NCBI RefSeq assembly: GCF_040412425.1
Contig: NC_089744.1
Location: forward strand, 33,118,243-33,182,242
DNA from: Macrobrachium rosenbergii
Taxonomy: Eukaryota; Arthropoda; Malacostraca; Decapoda; Palaemonidae
Direction of reading: 5' to 3'
Length of the DNA stretch: 64,000 nt
Within the stretch, counting starts at the first letter, position 1. Every line of letters starts with the position of its first letter. The notes below the pieces were generated by a model that was not told where the DNA came from, searched no databases, and worked only from the letters and a program-made list of their open reading frames with translations. Shown piece after piece: positions 46,001-55,965 of this stretch. The position numbers and the translations under genes are program-made.

Positions 46001-47560
46001 GCAAACTTTAGTTGCTGTCTTTCCTGTCAAGTGTTCTCCTTGGTGGGGTGCTGAAATATGGAGATGCTAGTTCCATGGAAGGAGGTAGTGGCAGTAGTTG
46101 CAGATGGGTTGTGGTCGATGTTGTCCATCACTGCAGTGGTGAACAACCCTTTTCGCAGTACTGGGGACAGACCACACCCTCCTCCACATATTTGCTAACT
46201 GTGGCATCTCCTAACTGTGCAGAGACCTCCAGTACTCTGTCATAAGAGATACTGAGGCCATACTGATGTAGCATTTCAACCAGGTTTCTCTTCCTGGTTT
46301 TGCATAGACTGAGAGTCCCATGTAGACTGGGAATGGTGTTTCTCTGTCTTTGGAGTGTCTATGAGTTGTTGCTCCCCTCTTTGTATCGGGAGTAGCAGTT
46401 GAACTGCATGAGCTGTGCAATGGCCTGGTCTGACTTTGATGCTCCAAATCGTAACTGTGACTTGATGTCAGCCCCATGCTCAACCATCCCTACAAACTGG
46501 AGCAGGAGAGGAGGCACAGAATTTGATACACAAGCCTCAGAAAATGTGCCATCAAACCGTGACTGATGATCAAGTATAGACTTTCTGAGAATATTTGCTG
46601 CTTTAGCAATGATAACTGCCTCTGAAAGATCAGATGATTGAGCAAGTGCTTTTCCCACATCCTTTTGAAATGCAAGTAATACATCTCTGCCAGATTTATG
46701 AGCCTCAAGTTCTGGAATTTCTGCCAGAAGTTTGTCTTTGAGTCTCGTGGAATTTACACTTGGTGACTCTACACCTAATTGTTCCAGACGTTGTTGGTAG
46801 AGGTGGCAAATATCTGCCAGCCGAAATGTGACTGGATCATCTGAACAAAGGTTGTTTTCAACAATGTATGTCATCAGTTCTGACAGGACTAGTGGATACA
46901 CATCTGATTCTGACTCAGTGCTACCTTGGTCTTTCTCAAGGCTCCTCAGGTAGGACCTTTTTCTGTTGTAGAGGGCACAAAGACAGGCATGGTGATACTT
47001 TAAACTCCTGTGCAATGACATCCCCACCAGTCAACTTAGCAAGGAGCTTGCCATCACTAAGTATCTCTGCACATTCACGCAATTTCAAGTCAAGGCCCTT
47101 AGTACTAGCCTGTCTGAGATCAGATGCAGGTGCCACTTTCTCAGAAAATGCAAACTTCATTGTCATGACTGGTTCGGGCGCAGTTTTGTACCGACTAGTC
47201 TCAGTGTTGCTGGTCTGGTCATTGGATTGTCGCTTTCTTGCACGGTCCAGTTTAGTGTTGTTAAACAAAAGCGACAGTTCACATGGTATTTTGCTGCATT
47301 TTTCCTGAGAGTGGTAGTCTATGCCATCACCTTCATCCAGCCTTGCTGGATCCATTATCAGTGGCATTTCATTAATTTCACTGAACATGGGAATGTTCCT
47401 TGCCAGCATTGTGTACCCATCATGGTCTAGGACATGATGACTTGGAGGTGATGTCAAGTGCTCACCTCTTTTGTCCTTCTGACAAAGACAACACAAACTC
47501 CAGTTTGTTTTTCTACTGCTCAATATTGATTGGCATCACATTCTGCCATGATTTCACTTT
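43100..47560 (-). pseudogene. Large transposon protein with XPG/FEN-like nuclease motifs and Cys-rich ends, copy 2
   Basis: Minus-strand pieces in order from 47560 down: an N-terminal Cys motif LCCLCQKDKRGEHL (about 47480), YTMLARNIPMFSEINEMPLI and DPARLDEGDGI (about 47400-47330). Next are KYHHACLCALYNRKRS (about 46990), a long helical region to 46480, and VMDNIDHNPSATT (about 46130-46090). Then come TADQPIYAVAKQVQW (about 45620), a LYKLLRTAYTDY-type helix (about 45330), and SHEEADTRIFLHAKYATEHG (about 43910-43850). KANDTDVLVVAVS (about 43825) and FFHAFTGCDTVSAFRS (about 43660) follow. The E-x-A-D, D-x-D and GCD motifs match the spacing logic of the XPG/FEN1 catalytic domain (EAEA, DxD, GCDY). 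The C-terminal part has LERFVILMYERSS, ALLQHTKRAVYQAG, NPAEWGWQKS and a Cys-rich stretch CGCKAGCRKG (about 43200). At least six frameshifts break it (about 46980, 46360, 45530, 44600, 44100, 43300). Likely the transposase of the element. Confidence 0.65.
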
Positions 47561-48339
47561 TGATTAAGGCCGAGGGGTTATCCTTTACCACCTTAAACAA
47601 AGCACACATTCCTGTATGAGGGATTCAACTAGGTTCGGTCTACCTACACCTAGCCTATCATTCATCCAGTGCCATTTAAGTCCCGTGTGATCCGCAGACA
47701 CCATCCGGGTAATACATGAACCATCATGTAACAGCCCCATACCCTTGGCTCGGCTAGCCCGGCTGGCACATCCTGTCTATTCAGGTGCGGCTATCTAACT
47801 ATAGCTGGTCTGGGGCTGTTAGAAAGCATTTGGGACACTAAACTAAACTATCCACTACAACTACTAGTCTAAGACTACAGGATTAGTAAAGCTGGATTAG
47901 CTGGCACTGAACCCATGCTGAGTTACACAGCAGTGATGTCACCAGTGTGCCCTGGTTGTGTGCAGACATACACTCTTTTACATTTATTAATTTTCCTTCA
48001 AAATTGATGAATTATTCGAAAGAGATGGCCTCATTAGGATCTAAAACCACAGAAACCAAGATCCATGCTTAAAACGATAATTGTTGAACGGGCATTATTT
48101 CTCATTATAATTATTGTTTCTACCTTTTCTTGGCAGCCATATAGCCCCCATATTTAAAGGTAAACTGTACTGGGAAGCTACAGAAACATAATATTCACAA
48201 GAAATAGTATGGAAGAGCTTTACCATATTGCTAGAAGCAAATACATGCCATTCTAGTGAAAAATTAGCCAAAATCTGTCGATACTGGCCGCCATCTTGGA
48301 ATTTGGCCATATTAAAACCATGGTGGTACAGCGCTCGTT

Positions 48340-48436
48340 TTCTGATAGAGGGAACTTTAAGAGCACTTGTGCAAAATTTCATGCTTGTTTCACTATCTGA
48401 ACGATTCTTATGAAATATGCAATTATCTGCTGCACT
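48340..48436. repeat. Right TIR of the 5.94-kb transposon
   Basis: Inverted copy of the left end. GTTTCACTATCTGAACGATT (about 48388-48407) and ATCTGCTGCACT (48425-48436) mirror the left TIR, with an extra ~9 bp between the two blocks. Confidence 0.75.
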
Positions 48437-49930
48437 ATAAGTCGACGGGGTCAGGTCCTTTCGACAGAGTGGACCCTGCACTCAAGTGTCCGTGACAGCC
48501 TCTGGGAGTTACGGGGCAGGCCGACAGTGGACCTGTTTGCCACATCGAAGAATTACCGCCTTCCTCTATTTTGTTCACCAGTCCTGGATCCTCAGGCTTG
48601 GGCTACAGACGCAATGCTGATAGACTGGTTGAACCTGGACTTCTGTGCCTTCCACCATTCAGCATGGTGAGGGGGGTTCTCAGATTGAGGAGTCACAGAA
48701 ACATATCGAAGACCCTGATAGCCCCCCTTTTGGCCTCTCAAAGAATGGTTCCTGGACCTTCTCAAGCTTCTTGTGGACTTCCCAAGGTTACTGCCTCAAA
48801 GTCCACATCTTCTCAAACAGACTCATCTGACAGGCTTCAGACTATCCAGAGACTTGCCAGAGTGAAGGGCAGAGACTTGCCAGAGTGAAGGGCTTTTCAG
48901 AGCAAGCTGAGGAAGCTATTTCTAGATGTAGACGTAAGTCTACCAGCCGAGTCTACCAGGCCAAGTGGGCTATCTTCTGCAGGTGATGCAGCAGCAGTAA
49001 CATCTCATCTGCTAAAACCACTGTTAGCCAGATAGTGGACTTCCTTCTCTTTCTCAGGACTTCCAAAGGACTCTCTCCATCGACTGTTAAGGGCTATAGA
49101 GCTATGCTGGCGTCAGTCTTCAAGTATAGAGGTGTAGACTTGGCCTTCAGTAAAGATCCAGCAGATTTGATTAAGTCTCTCGAGACTTATAAACAGGTGA
49201 AGGACAACTCTGTGTCATGGAACCTGGATGTTGTATTTAAATGGTTAATGGGTCCTGCTTTCGAACCTCTCTGTACCATTTCATTCAAGAATTTAACTAA
49301 GAAGACTCTTTGTCTTGTTACCTTGGCAACTGCCAAAAGAGTAAGCAAGTTGCAGGCTATAGACAAGCGCATCGGTTTCTTGAAGGGAGATGCTGTATGC
49401 ACCTTCACACTTGGTTTCCTTGCTAAGAACGAGTCTCCATCTAATCCATGGCCACGCTTGTTCTCTATTAAAAACCTTATGGACATTCTAGGACCAGAGG
49501 AGGAGGAGGAAAGGGCCCTTTGCCCAGTGAGGGTGCTTAGGTATTATTTAAACAGGACAAAGAGAATCAGAGGCCCTGCCAGTAACCTCTGATATTCCAT
49601 CAAGAACCCTTCTAAACCGTTGTCTAAGGATGTTGTCATTTTTTCTTAGAAGTCTGACTATCGAGGCACACTCTCAAATAGAAGATGATGTCTTACTTTC
49701 CTTTTAAGGTGAAAGCACACGATATTAGAGCTGTTGCCACCTCGTTGCTCTCAACTATCCTCCAGTCGACATACTGGAACTGCAATTCTGTTTTTACCTC
49801 ATGCTGTCTTAAAGAAATTGAAATGACGTACGAAAATTGCAGTATCTTAGGTCTGCTATTGGTGGCTGGCTCGGTATTTGGGAGGAAACATAGGAAGCAA
49901 CCCTTCCTATCTGTAACTCTTTCGCCTTGA
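48437..49930 (+). pseudogene. DIRS element C: post-RNase H region and tyrosine recombinase
   Basis: Resumes the reading frame cut at 42495 with SRRGQVLSTEWTLHSSVR, then RPTVDLFATSKNYRLPLF and DPQAWATDAMLIDWL. After frameshifts the recombinase opens at 49035: FLLFLRTSKGLSPSTVKGYR (core-binding arm), TLATAKRVSKLQAID (first catalytic Arg, about 49335), LCPVRVLRYYLNRTKR, then out of frame VKAHDIRAVATSLLSTIL (His-x-x-Arg, about 49710-49760) and LLLVAGSV. The segment after 49592 needs two shifts. Length and order fit DIRS recombinases. Relative to element A the HxxR signature reads HDIR rather than HEVR. Confidence 0.75.
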
Positions 49931-50385
49931 AATTTTGGGTGTCGAGTTGTTTTTTGGGGAGCCTAGGGGTACTTATACCCAGAGTGCCCACCAGTCTGTT
50001 GTAGTAGTATGATGGTTTTAATCTTTATTTTTGTTGGTTTTGTAACTATTTTTCATTGGTCTATTGTATTTTTGTACTGTGCCCAGGGCAAGGGCAGTTC
50101 TCCTGTTTTGCTTTATGGGTGTTCGGAAGTCTCCTTCACTCTAAGGCCCCTCTTCTCAAAAGTAGGGACTTATCACAGCCATTCCGCTAAGTCGCAACAG
50201 GTCAAGATGAGCACAGACCAAGGCAGTAATCATGTACTGCAGCTCTCTTACCAGGTAAGGTTACAACGAGCAGTTTATCAGTGCTAACAGATTTTTATGT
50301 TGCAAATTCATCCTCTTGTCTGATTGTTTTTGGAACAGATTGTGTCCATTTATCCCACCACCTATCAATGTGGGATTCAGCTATG

Positions 50386-50462
50386 TAATTACTTGGTAAG
50401 TTACATATATGAAAATAGTATTTTCTTAATAAAATTAAGTTTCATTTAAACTTACCAAGTAA
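50386..50462 (+). repeat. Internal complementary region of DIRS element C
   Basis: GCTATGTAATTACTTGGTAAG... then ATATATGAAAATAG...TTAAACTTACCAAGTAATTAC. It contains both orientations of the element ends within 80 bp, as expected for a DIRS internal complementary region. Confidence 0.6.
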
Positions 50463-50514
50463 TTACAAGGTCAGAGCCCTCCCTCCTCCCTCCCCCTCCC
50501 TCCTCTCTGATGGA

Positions 50515-50905
50515 CATTAAGCACAAAAGTAATGATGATCACTGTTAACGTTTTACCTATTGTTCCCTGATAGAGGGCGGGGTAGTTACCTACACTATAA
50601 ATAAACGAATCACCACCGCGAACTTCAAATTTTTAACTGCCACGTGAGTGGAAAGTATAGCTATGTAATTACTTGGTAAGTTACTAAAAGGACCTCATTC
50701 AAACTGGATACGGAAACTTGATAATGTGGACTGTTTGTCCAAGAAAGCTTGTAACTTTTTCTGAATAAATACTCCATTAGATACCATCCAGTTTGAATGA
50801 GGTCCTTTTAGTAATTCTACTAATGCACAGAGGAATTGTGTATGTGATAAAGTTAATTTACTTGGTAAGTATATATGAAACTTAATCTTATTAGGAAAAT
50901 ATCAC
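50515..50905 (-). repeat. Right ITR of DIRS element C, interrupted
   Basis: The complement of 38700-38870 (AAATAAACGAATCACC..., GAACTTCAAATTTTTAACTGCC, GGAAAGTATAGCTATGTAATT). It is cut at 50681 by a 178-bp insertion and resumes at about 50857 with TTACTTGGTAAGTATATATG. Confidence 0.7.
50681..50858. repeat. Insertion with a 29-bp perfect inverted repeat
   Basis: Arms 50681-50709 and 50786-50814 (TTACTAAAAGGACCTCATTC...) are perfect inverted repeats around a 76-bp loop. The insertion is flanked by TTACTTGGTAAGT on both sides (50668-50681 and about 50858-50870), suggesting a 13-bp target duplication. On the minus strand the right part reads LVELLKGPHSNWMV, which may be a fragment of a retroelement protein. 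Confidence 0.6.
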
Positions 50906-51089
50906 ATTAAAATGCAAGGAGAATAGTATTAGGGTCGTAATGCATTGCATCTTTGCTTGAACTTTTGAAGTTCCAATTTGTCATGATCCAATAATCGTTC
51001 CAGGTTCTTTAAAACTCTGAACAACAGTGTTTCAACACCAGCAATTGAAATATGGGAAATGAATATAAAAAGAAACTCTCACAACACTA

Positions 51090-51464
51090 CAACACATTTA
51101 TTCACAACCTTATTTACAAAGAAAACGAAATGTTGTTTCCCCTTTGCTCTCATTCTGCGTAACGCTAAACAAAATAAATCTAAGCAGTTATAGATAGGCG
51201 GAACTGGTTGCAAGGTAGAGCAATCTTAATACTTAAATGGTGAGTTAGTGAGTTATCCCCTTGTGGCTGGGGTCTCAGCTGAAGAGATGATGCTGGGACG
51301 ATGATCTCAGGCTTGAAGACATCACAGAAGGGTGGCTGGGAACTCAGCAGAGATGTTGCTGGTACGATGACCACGGGTTTGTAGACGTCACAAAAAGGAA
51401 TGTCTTCAGGATGAGGACATTCAAAAGACTCTTGCCTAGCGAAAGAGTTGGGACTTTCAATCAT
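51090..51464 (-). CDS. Candidate terminal exon of an unknown gene
   Basis: The minus-strand open frame begins with ATG at 51464 (an in-frame TAA lies just upstream) and ends at 51180. It encodes about 94 residues with a striking internal repeat: PFCDVYKPVVIVPATSLL, then PFCDVFKPEIIVPASSLQ, spaced 23 residues apart. An AATAAA signal lies on the minus strand at 51097-51102, about 80 bases past the stop. No family is recognised. The frame starts at the edge of a truncated DIRS (51468), so the 5' part may have been lost. It could be a host 3' exon, a retrocopy or part of an unrecognised element. The repeat unit differs at the DNA level mostly at silent or conservative positions, which hints at coding selection. 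Confidence 0.4.
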
Positions 51465-51467
51465 CCT

Positions 51468-52523
51468 TTAAAAGTCTCGGCTAATTCCCTTTCAACAGAT
51501 AGTGTATTTGGGAATGTCTGAATTCTTTTTTTTTTTCAGGCTTTTCCTGCCTTTAGACAAGATAGAATCCTGTCTAAAGACAGTAGACGAGTTTCTCTCT
51601 CTCCATATATGTTCGGCCAACAAGTGGGTGAGCCTCCTAGGAACATTGGCTTCCATTGAGCAGTTTGTTTCCTTGGGGAGACTTCACATGAGGATACTCC
51701 AGTTTTACCTCAGAGACAGTTGGGACCGAAAGAAATATCTGGACTCGTTTGTTTTCTTAATCTCCCAAGACATCAAGAAACATCTGCTTTGGTGGAAGTC
51801 CGAAAACAGGCTACTAGAAGGGGAAGCCTCTTTTTCTCTGAACCCCGACCTGAGCTTCTATGCAGACGCATCCGACTTGGATTGGGGTGTGGTCCTTGGG
51901 GACAAGGAAGTCTCCGCAAGGTGGACAATGGGACAGGAGAATTAGCACATAAACTTAAAAGAACTGACTGCGGAAGTTTGAGACAAGACCATTGCAGTAC
52001 ACTTGGACAATACGACCGCCACTTGGACAATACGGCTGCCCTGGCCTTCATAAGCAAGCAAGGGGTAACTCCATTCTTCCCTCTGCAAGGCGGCGCTGGA
52101 CCCTCTTCTCCGGGCTCATCAAAATCAGACAAGGATGGCAACAAGGTTTGTGCAAGGCAAGATGAATGTCCTAGCGGACCAGCTGAGTCACAGCAACCAG
52201 GTGATTCTCAAGGAATGGATGTTGGATCCATTGATATGCTTAGAGCTGTGGAAGCTGTGGGAAGGCCGAGACTAGACCTTTTGCGACCTCCAAAAATCAC
52301 CACCTTCCACTTTGTTGTTTTCCAGTTCCAGATCCCTCAGCGGGCAACGGATGCCATGCTGTTGGACTGGTCCAACAAGAGCTTGTGTGCATTCCCTCCC
52401 TTCAGGATGGTAAGGGAAGTGATAAACAAATTCAGGTCTCACGAGAATGCTTCGATGATCCTCATAGCTCCCTTTTGGCCTCTTAAGGGAATGGTTTCCG
52501 GACCTGATAAGTCTCCTGTCTGA
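51468..52523 (+). pseudogene. RT end and RNase H, DIRS element D
   Basis: YLGM (about 51511), KWVSLLGTLASIEQFVSLGR (about 51620-51680), HLLWWKSENRLLEG, FYADASDLDWG (catalytic D, about 51858), then out of frame INLKELTAEV (E), HLDNTTA (D, about 52000) and QGKMNVLADQLSH (about 52150-52190). It ends around CAFPPFRMVREV (about 52388-52425). One frame is open to 51943. A directly repeated ACTTGGACAATACG (about 52000 and 52021) marks a small duplication at the second catalytic Asp. Inactive. Confidence 0.75.
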
Positions 52524-52769
52524 TTTCCCAAGGCTACTTCCTCAAAAACGCAAGCTTCTCAGACAACCCCATCTCAGGCGATTCCATCAGGGGTTATCCA
52601 CGCTAGCTCTTACAGGATTCAAACTATCAAGAAACTCCTCAGAGCTAAGGGATTTTTGAGAGCGGCTGAATGAGCTATCTCTAGATGCAGGAGACAGTCT
52701 TCAGCCAATGTCTACCAAATCAAGTGGGCTATTTTCCACACTTGGTGCTGAGCAAATCATGTCTCTTCG

Positions 52770-53690
52770 TCTAAGACATCTTTAACAGAGATTACCGATT
52801 TTCTGTTGTTCCTGAGAACTTCAAAAGCTTGTCCTCATCCACTGTCAGAGGTTATAGGGCAGTGTTAGGCTCTCTATTCAGGTATTCAGCCATAGAGGCC
52901 TAGATATTTCTTCGGATCGGGATTTATCTGAACTTATTAAATTGTCTGATACAACAAAGCGCAAAGATTTACAGCAAGTATAATGGAACCTGGACGTGGC
53001 ACTTAAATGGCTATCAGGTCCATCGTTTGAACCTATTGATTCTGCTTCGCTGAGAAACTTAACTGAGAAGACTTTATTCCTAGTAGCCTTGGCTACATCC
53101 AAGAGAGTAAGTGGGATCCAAGCTTTGGATAGGAGAATTGGTTTCTCTAATGATGATGTGATATGCTCCTTTACTCTTGGCTTTCTCACTAAGAATGAAA
53201 ATCCACCCAAACCTTGTCCTTGTTCTTTTAGCATTCAAGAACCTATCTCAGGTGGTAGGTTCTTTAGATGAGGAAAGATTCCTTTGTCCAGTAAGGGCTC
53301 TCAAGTGCTACCTCCATAAGACTGACAAAATAAGAGGTACGTCCAATCACCTGTGGTGTTCAGTGAAGAACCCTTCACGACCTCTGTCGATGAATGTTCT
53401 TTCTTTCTTTCTAAGAGATATCATTCGCTAGTCACATTCACAAGTTGGAGAAGAGCTTCTTCCCTTTCTAAAGGTAAGAGTGCATGAGATTAGAGCCTTG
53501 GCTACGTCCTTATCGTTCAGACATTATCTTTCTCTTTCCTCCATTCTCCAATCCACTTATTGGAGGTGTTAGTTTTTTCGCGATGTTGAAACAGTTTTTA
53601 ATGATTGCGGTACCTTGGGTCCTTTATTGGTGGCTGGCACGGTGTTGGGGAAGGAAGATGGGAAGCGTTCCTTCCATCCTTACTCTTCGC
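52770..53690 (+). pseudogene. Tyrosine recombinase, DIRS element D
   Basis: LLFLRTSK and a degenerate arm, then open from 52996: LVALATSKRVSGIQALDRRI (first catalytic Arg, about 53100), CSFTLGFLTKNENPP. After a shift near 53230 come ERFLCPVRALKCYLHKT, NVLSFFLRDIIR, VRVHEIRALATSLS (His-x-x-Arg, about 53475-53515) and TLGPLLVAGTVLG near the C terminus. About three shifts and two stops. Closely matches element C with substitutions typical of a separate subfamily. Confidence 0.75.
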
Positions 53691-54475
53691 CTTGGAACTT
53701 GGTCTTGAGTTTAGGGGAGCCTGGGGGTACTCTGTACTTGGTGATGGTGTTTTTAATCTTTTGGTGTAAGTATCAGCTTTGTTATCTGGTGTTGTGTGTT
53801 GGTACTGCACCCAGGGCAGTGGCAAACTTTCTATACTTTGCTAGCGTTTGGAGAAGTCCTTCGCTGTGAGGTCCCCATTTATTTAGCAGGTGACATATGG
53901 CTATACTGCCACACCTCTGTGGGTAAGATAAGTGCCACCAGAGGCAGTCTCTTCTGCAATAGCTCTCTTACCAGTATATTTCCGTGGTAGTGGTATTTCA
54001 CACCCTTCATTATACCGAGCGTCTTTAAAAGATGTTATCGACTGGGTAGTAACCCCAGCTTTCCTGAAAGCTCTTTTTCTCTGGTATATCTAGCTTTGTT
54101 ATACCTAGAAATTCGTGCTGTAATGGAATTTCACTATCAGTGTGGGACCTTCCTCAGAAATAGATTTTTCCTCTGTAAAAATCCCATTTTTATAATAAAA
54201 TAAAGTTTTATATATACTTGCCAAGTAATTACAAAGTGGGAGCCCTCCCTCCTCCCCTCTCATGGACATTACAGCATAAACAAGTTGAGCCTTCTTGTTA
54301 TGTTTTTCTTCTTCTTCCCTGAAAGTGGGTGGGGCTAACTACTTACACCAAAACAAACAAAAGAATTACTACTGTGAATTTTCAAATTTTAGTAGCCGGT
54401 TATTAGAAATTGTTAGCTATGTAATTACTTGGTAATTTTATATAAAACTATCTTATTTGTTATAAAAATATCATT

Positions 54476-54990
54476 TTTTGGCAACTTTGGAGAGCACAGG
54501 GAGAATAGAAATTGGCCTGTAGTTACTGCAGTTTACAGATAGGCCATTCTTTGGAATAGGCACTGTATTGCTAAGCCCGTGCTCATCTGCGAAGGTAATA
54601 TGTCAACATAAAAATCTATAGAATCAACTAGTCTTGGGAGACAACACACTAGAAACTTTTTCATAAAACAAAGGGAAGAAACCATCAGGATCTTCTCCAC
54701 CCAAGCTGTCAAGATTATCAAGAATTTCTGTCAAGATTATCAAGAATTTTCTTAACACCCATGTAGCAGAATGCAAATTTTGTAAGAATAGGTTCAAGAT
54801 GACAAGTATCAGGGAGAAGGACATCCTCAGCTGATAGCCTAGCTTCAGAAGCTTGATGAAGCAGTTCAGCTTTTTCCTTTGGGCCAGTAACCAATATACC
54901 ATCAAGTGTTAGTAGTGGAAGAATGGAAGATGAGCCTGACCCAAAGGTAGATGATGCCAATTTGGTCCACCATAGATCAGGCTGAGTAAT
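54476..54990 (-). pseudogene. LINE reverse transcriptase N-terminal fragment
   Basis: Minus strand: DLWWTKLASSTFG (about 54980), ILPLLTLDGILVTGPKEKAE (about 54925), then DSLGGEDPDGFFPLFYEK (about 54720-54665) after a shift. Next is TVPIPKNGLS with NYRPISILPVLSKV (about 54565-54490), the first conserved blocks of LINE reverse transcriptases. A 22-bp tandem duplication (54708-54752) lies in the middle and breaks the frame. It is cut at 54476 by the end of DIRS element D, before the catalytic motifs. Confidence 0.7.
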
Positions 54991-54999
54991 TCCTCAGTA

Positions 55000-55790
55000 C
55001 AAGAGGAAATCCTCACCTTTGCCATTGTCTCCATCAGGTGCTTTGGCTCCTCCCCTTTGACTTCTACTCTTAGTAAATAGAAGAGGAAGAAGGCTGCTGT
55101 GTCTCCCTATGGAAAGCTTTGTAAGGATCCCAACAGTCATTCTTTGTTTGCAGAAAGGAGTGATGGAGCTCTTGCTGGCGGTACTGCGATTACCATTGCA
55201 TCCATTGTCTTGCTCAAGACCACTCCATACCTATCACCTGTGTCTGATGGCTGAGCTTGTTTGCCACTACATTCTGAGACTGTTCGTGGATAACAGCTCT
55301 ACCAAGTAACTCAACACCTACTTATGCACCTGCATCGTCAACTGGTGCAGCACAAGAGAAACCAAACCTCCCTGCTTGCTGACTCATCAACATTGTTGTA
55401 GAGGTGCTGATTGTTCTGGTTTTACACACCTGACACCAGCTAGCTCCTCCAGGTGTGCGCCCCACCCATCATTGGATGGGGAGTGTCAAGTGGCATCCCC
55501 ACTGTGAGGTTCCTGTCGTTCAGACACCAAGCTAGAACCTGTCTTATCTCTCCAGAGAGGCGAACTGGAAAGAAGGGAGGGTCTCTCACAGGAGACCTGA
55601 ACTCCATCAGCCTCCACTGTAGGGAGCTGAAATGAAGCCACCCACGACGGACCAACTTCTCTAAAGTTGACAGGTGACCTAGAACAACCTGGTACTACCA
55701 AGCAGATTGTTCCTGATGAGACAGGAACAGCATAACCTCCCTGAAATTGCTGATATGAGAGACTGAAGTGAAAACTCTATTCTTGCCCTG
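55000..55790 (-). pseudogene. DIRS RNase H remnant, antisense
   Basis: On the minus strand, LVRRGWLHFSSLQWRLMEFR (about 55655-55595) and VLAWCLNDRNLTVGMPLD (about 55555-55500) match the LVPHGRLHLRSLHWRLKEY and LHWWLDDRNLLIGV blocks of element A. QGGLVSLVLHQLTMQVHK (about 55370-55315) matches its RNase H end. Orientation is opposite to the DIRS fragment that starts at about 55800, so the two meet head to head. The recombinase is absent. Confidence 0.65.
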
Positions 55791-55965
55791 TCACACAGAG
55801 GCCTATACATTCTTGGTCCGGTCCTTGGACTGGACAGAATGTATGCCAAATGATTAAGAGATTGCTGGGGGCTCTAGTGAGTTTCTCTCCTACGGAGTTA
55901 CAGGGGACTATTATGGAGATCATTTTAAAGATCTCCAGGAAGAGACATTTATAATTTTTTGCTCC

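Larger units (their letters stand above)
42496..48436 (-). mobile_element. 5.94-kb TIR DNA transposon encoding an XPG/FEN-like protein
   Basis: The ends read AGTGCAGCAGAT inward on both sides (42496-42507 and complement of 48425-48436). After a short variable stretch both share AATCGTTCAGATAGTGAAAC and then AAGCATGAAATTT(T/G)GCACAA, so the TIRs are long (about 60-130 bp with gaps). Deeper in, both contain AAGATGGCGGCCA. The insertion splits the RNase H-linked reading frame of DIRS element C. Removing 42496-48436 together with a 2-3 bp A/T target duplication joins the two DIRS parts as ...RLI then SRRGQVLSTEW, which proves the boundaries. Its one long gene runs on the minus strand (43100-47560). 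42582-43100 and 47560-48300 are non-coding subterminal sequence. Confidence 0.8.
38695..50905 (+). mobile_element. DIRS-type retrotransposon, element C (fourth family), split by a DNA transposon
   Basis: The left ITR at about 38700-38870 (TACATAGCTATACTTTCCAC...) is inverted at about 50515-50680. An internal complementary region lies at about 50386-50462. Between them are Gag (38993-41115), RT/RNase H (41116-42495), a 5.94-kb inserted transposon (42496-48436), the rest of the RNase H-linked region and the tyrosine recombinase (48437-49930). The right ITR is itself interrupted at 50681-50858. Without the insertions the element is about 6.1 kb. Broken by multiple stops and shifts. Confidence 0.8.
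51468..54475 (+). mobile_element. DIRS-type retrotransposon, element D, 5'-truncated
   Basis: Related to element C. It starts inside the RT (IVYLGMSEFF, about 51505) and keeps RNase H, a recombinase, an internal complementary region near 54180-54250 and a right ITR (about 54270-54475, GCTATGTAATTACTTGGTAA). Gag, the first half of RT and the left ITR are missing. Confidence 0.75.

Noticed and set aside
52000..52040. Possible short tandem coding repeat in element D
   Set aside because: A 14-bp word duplicated once within broken RNase H sequence; noted under that feature, not worth a separate claim.
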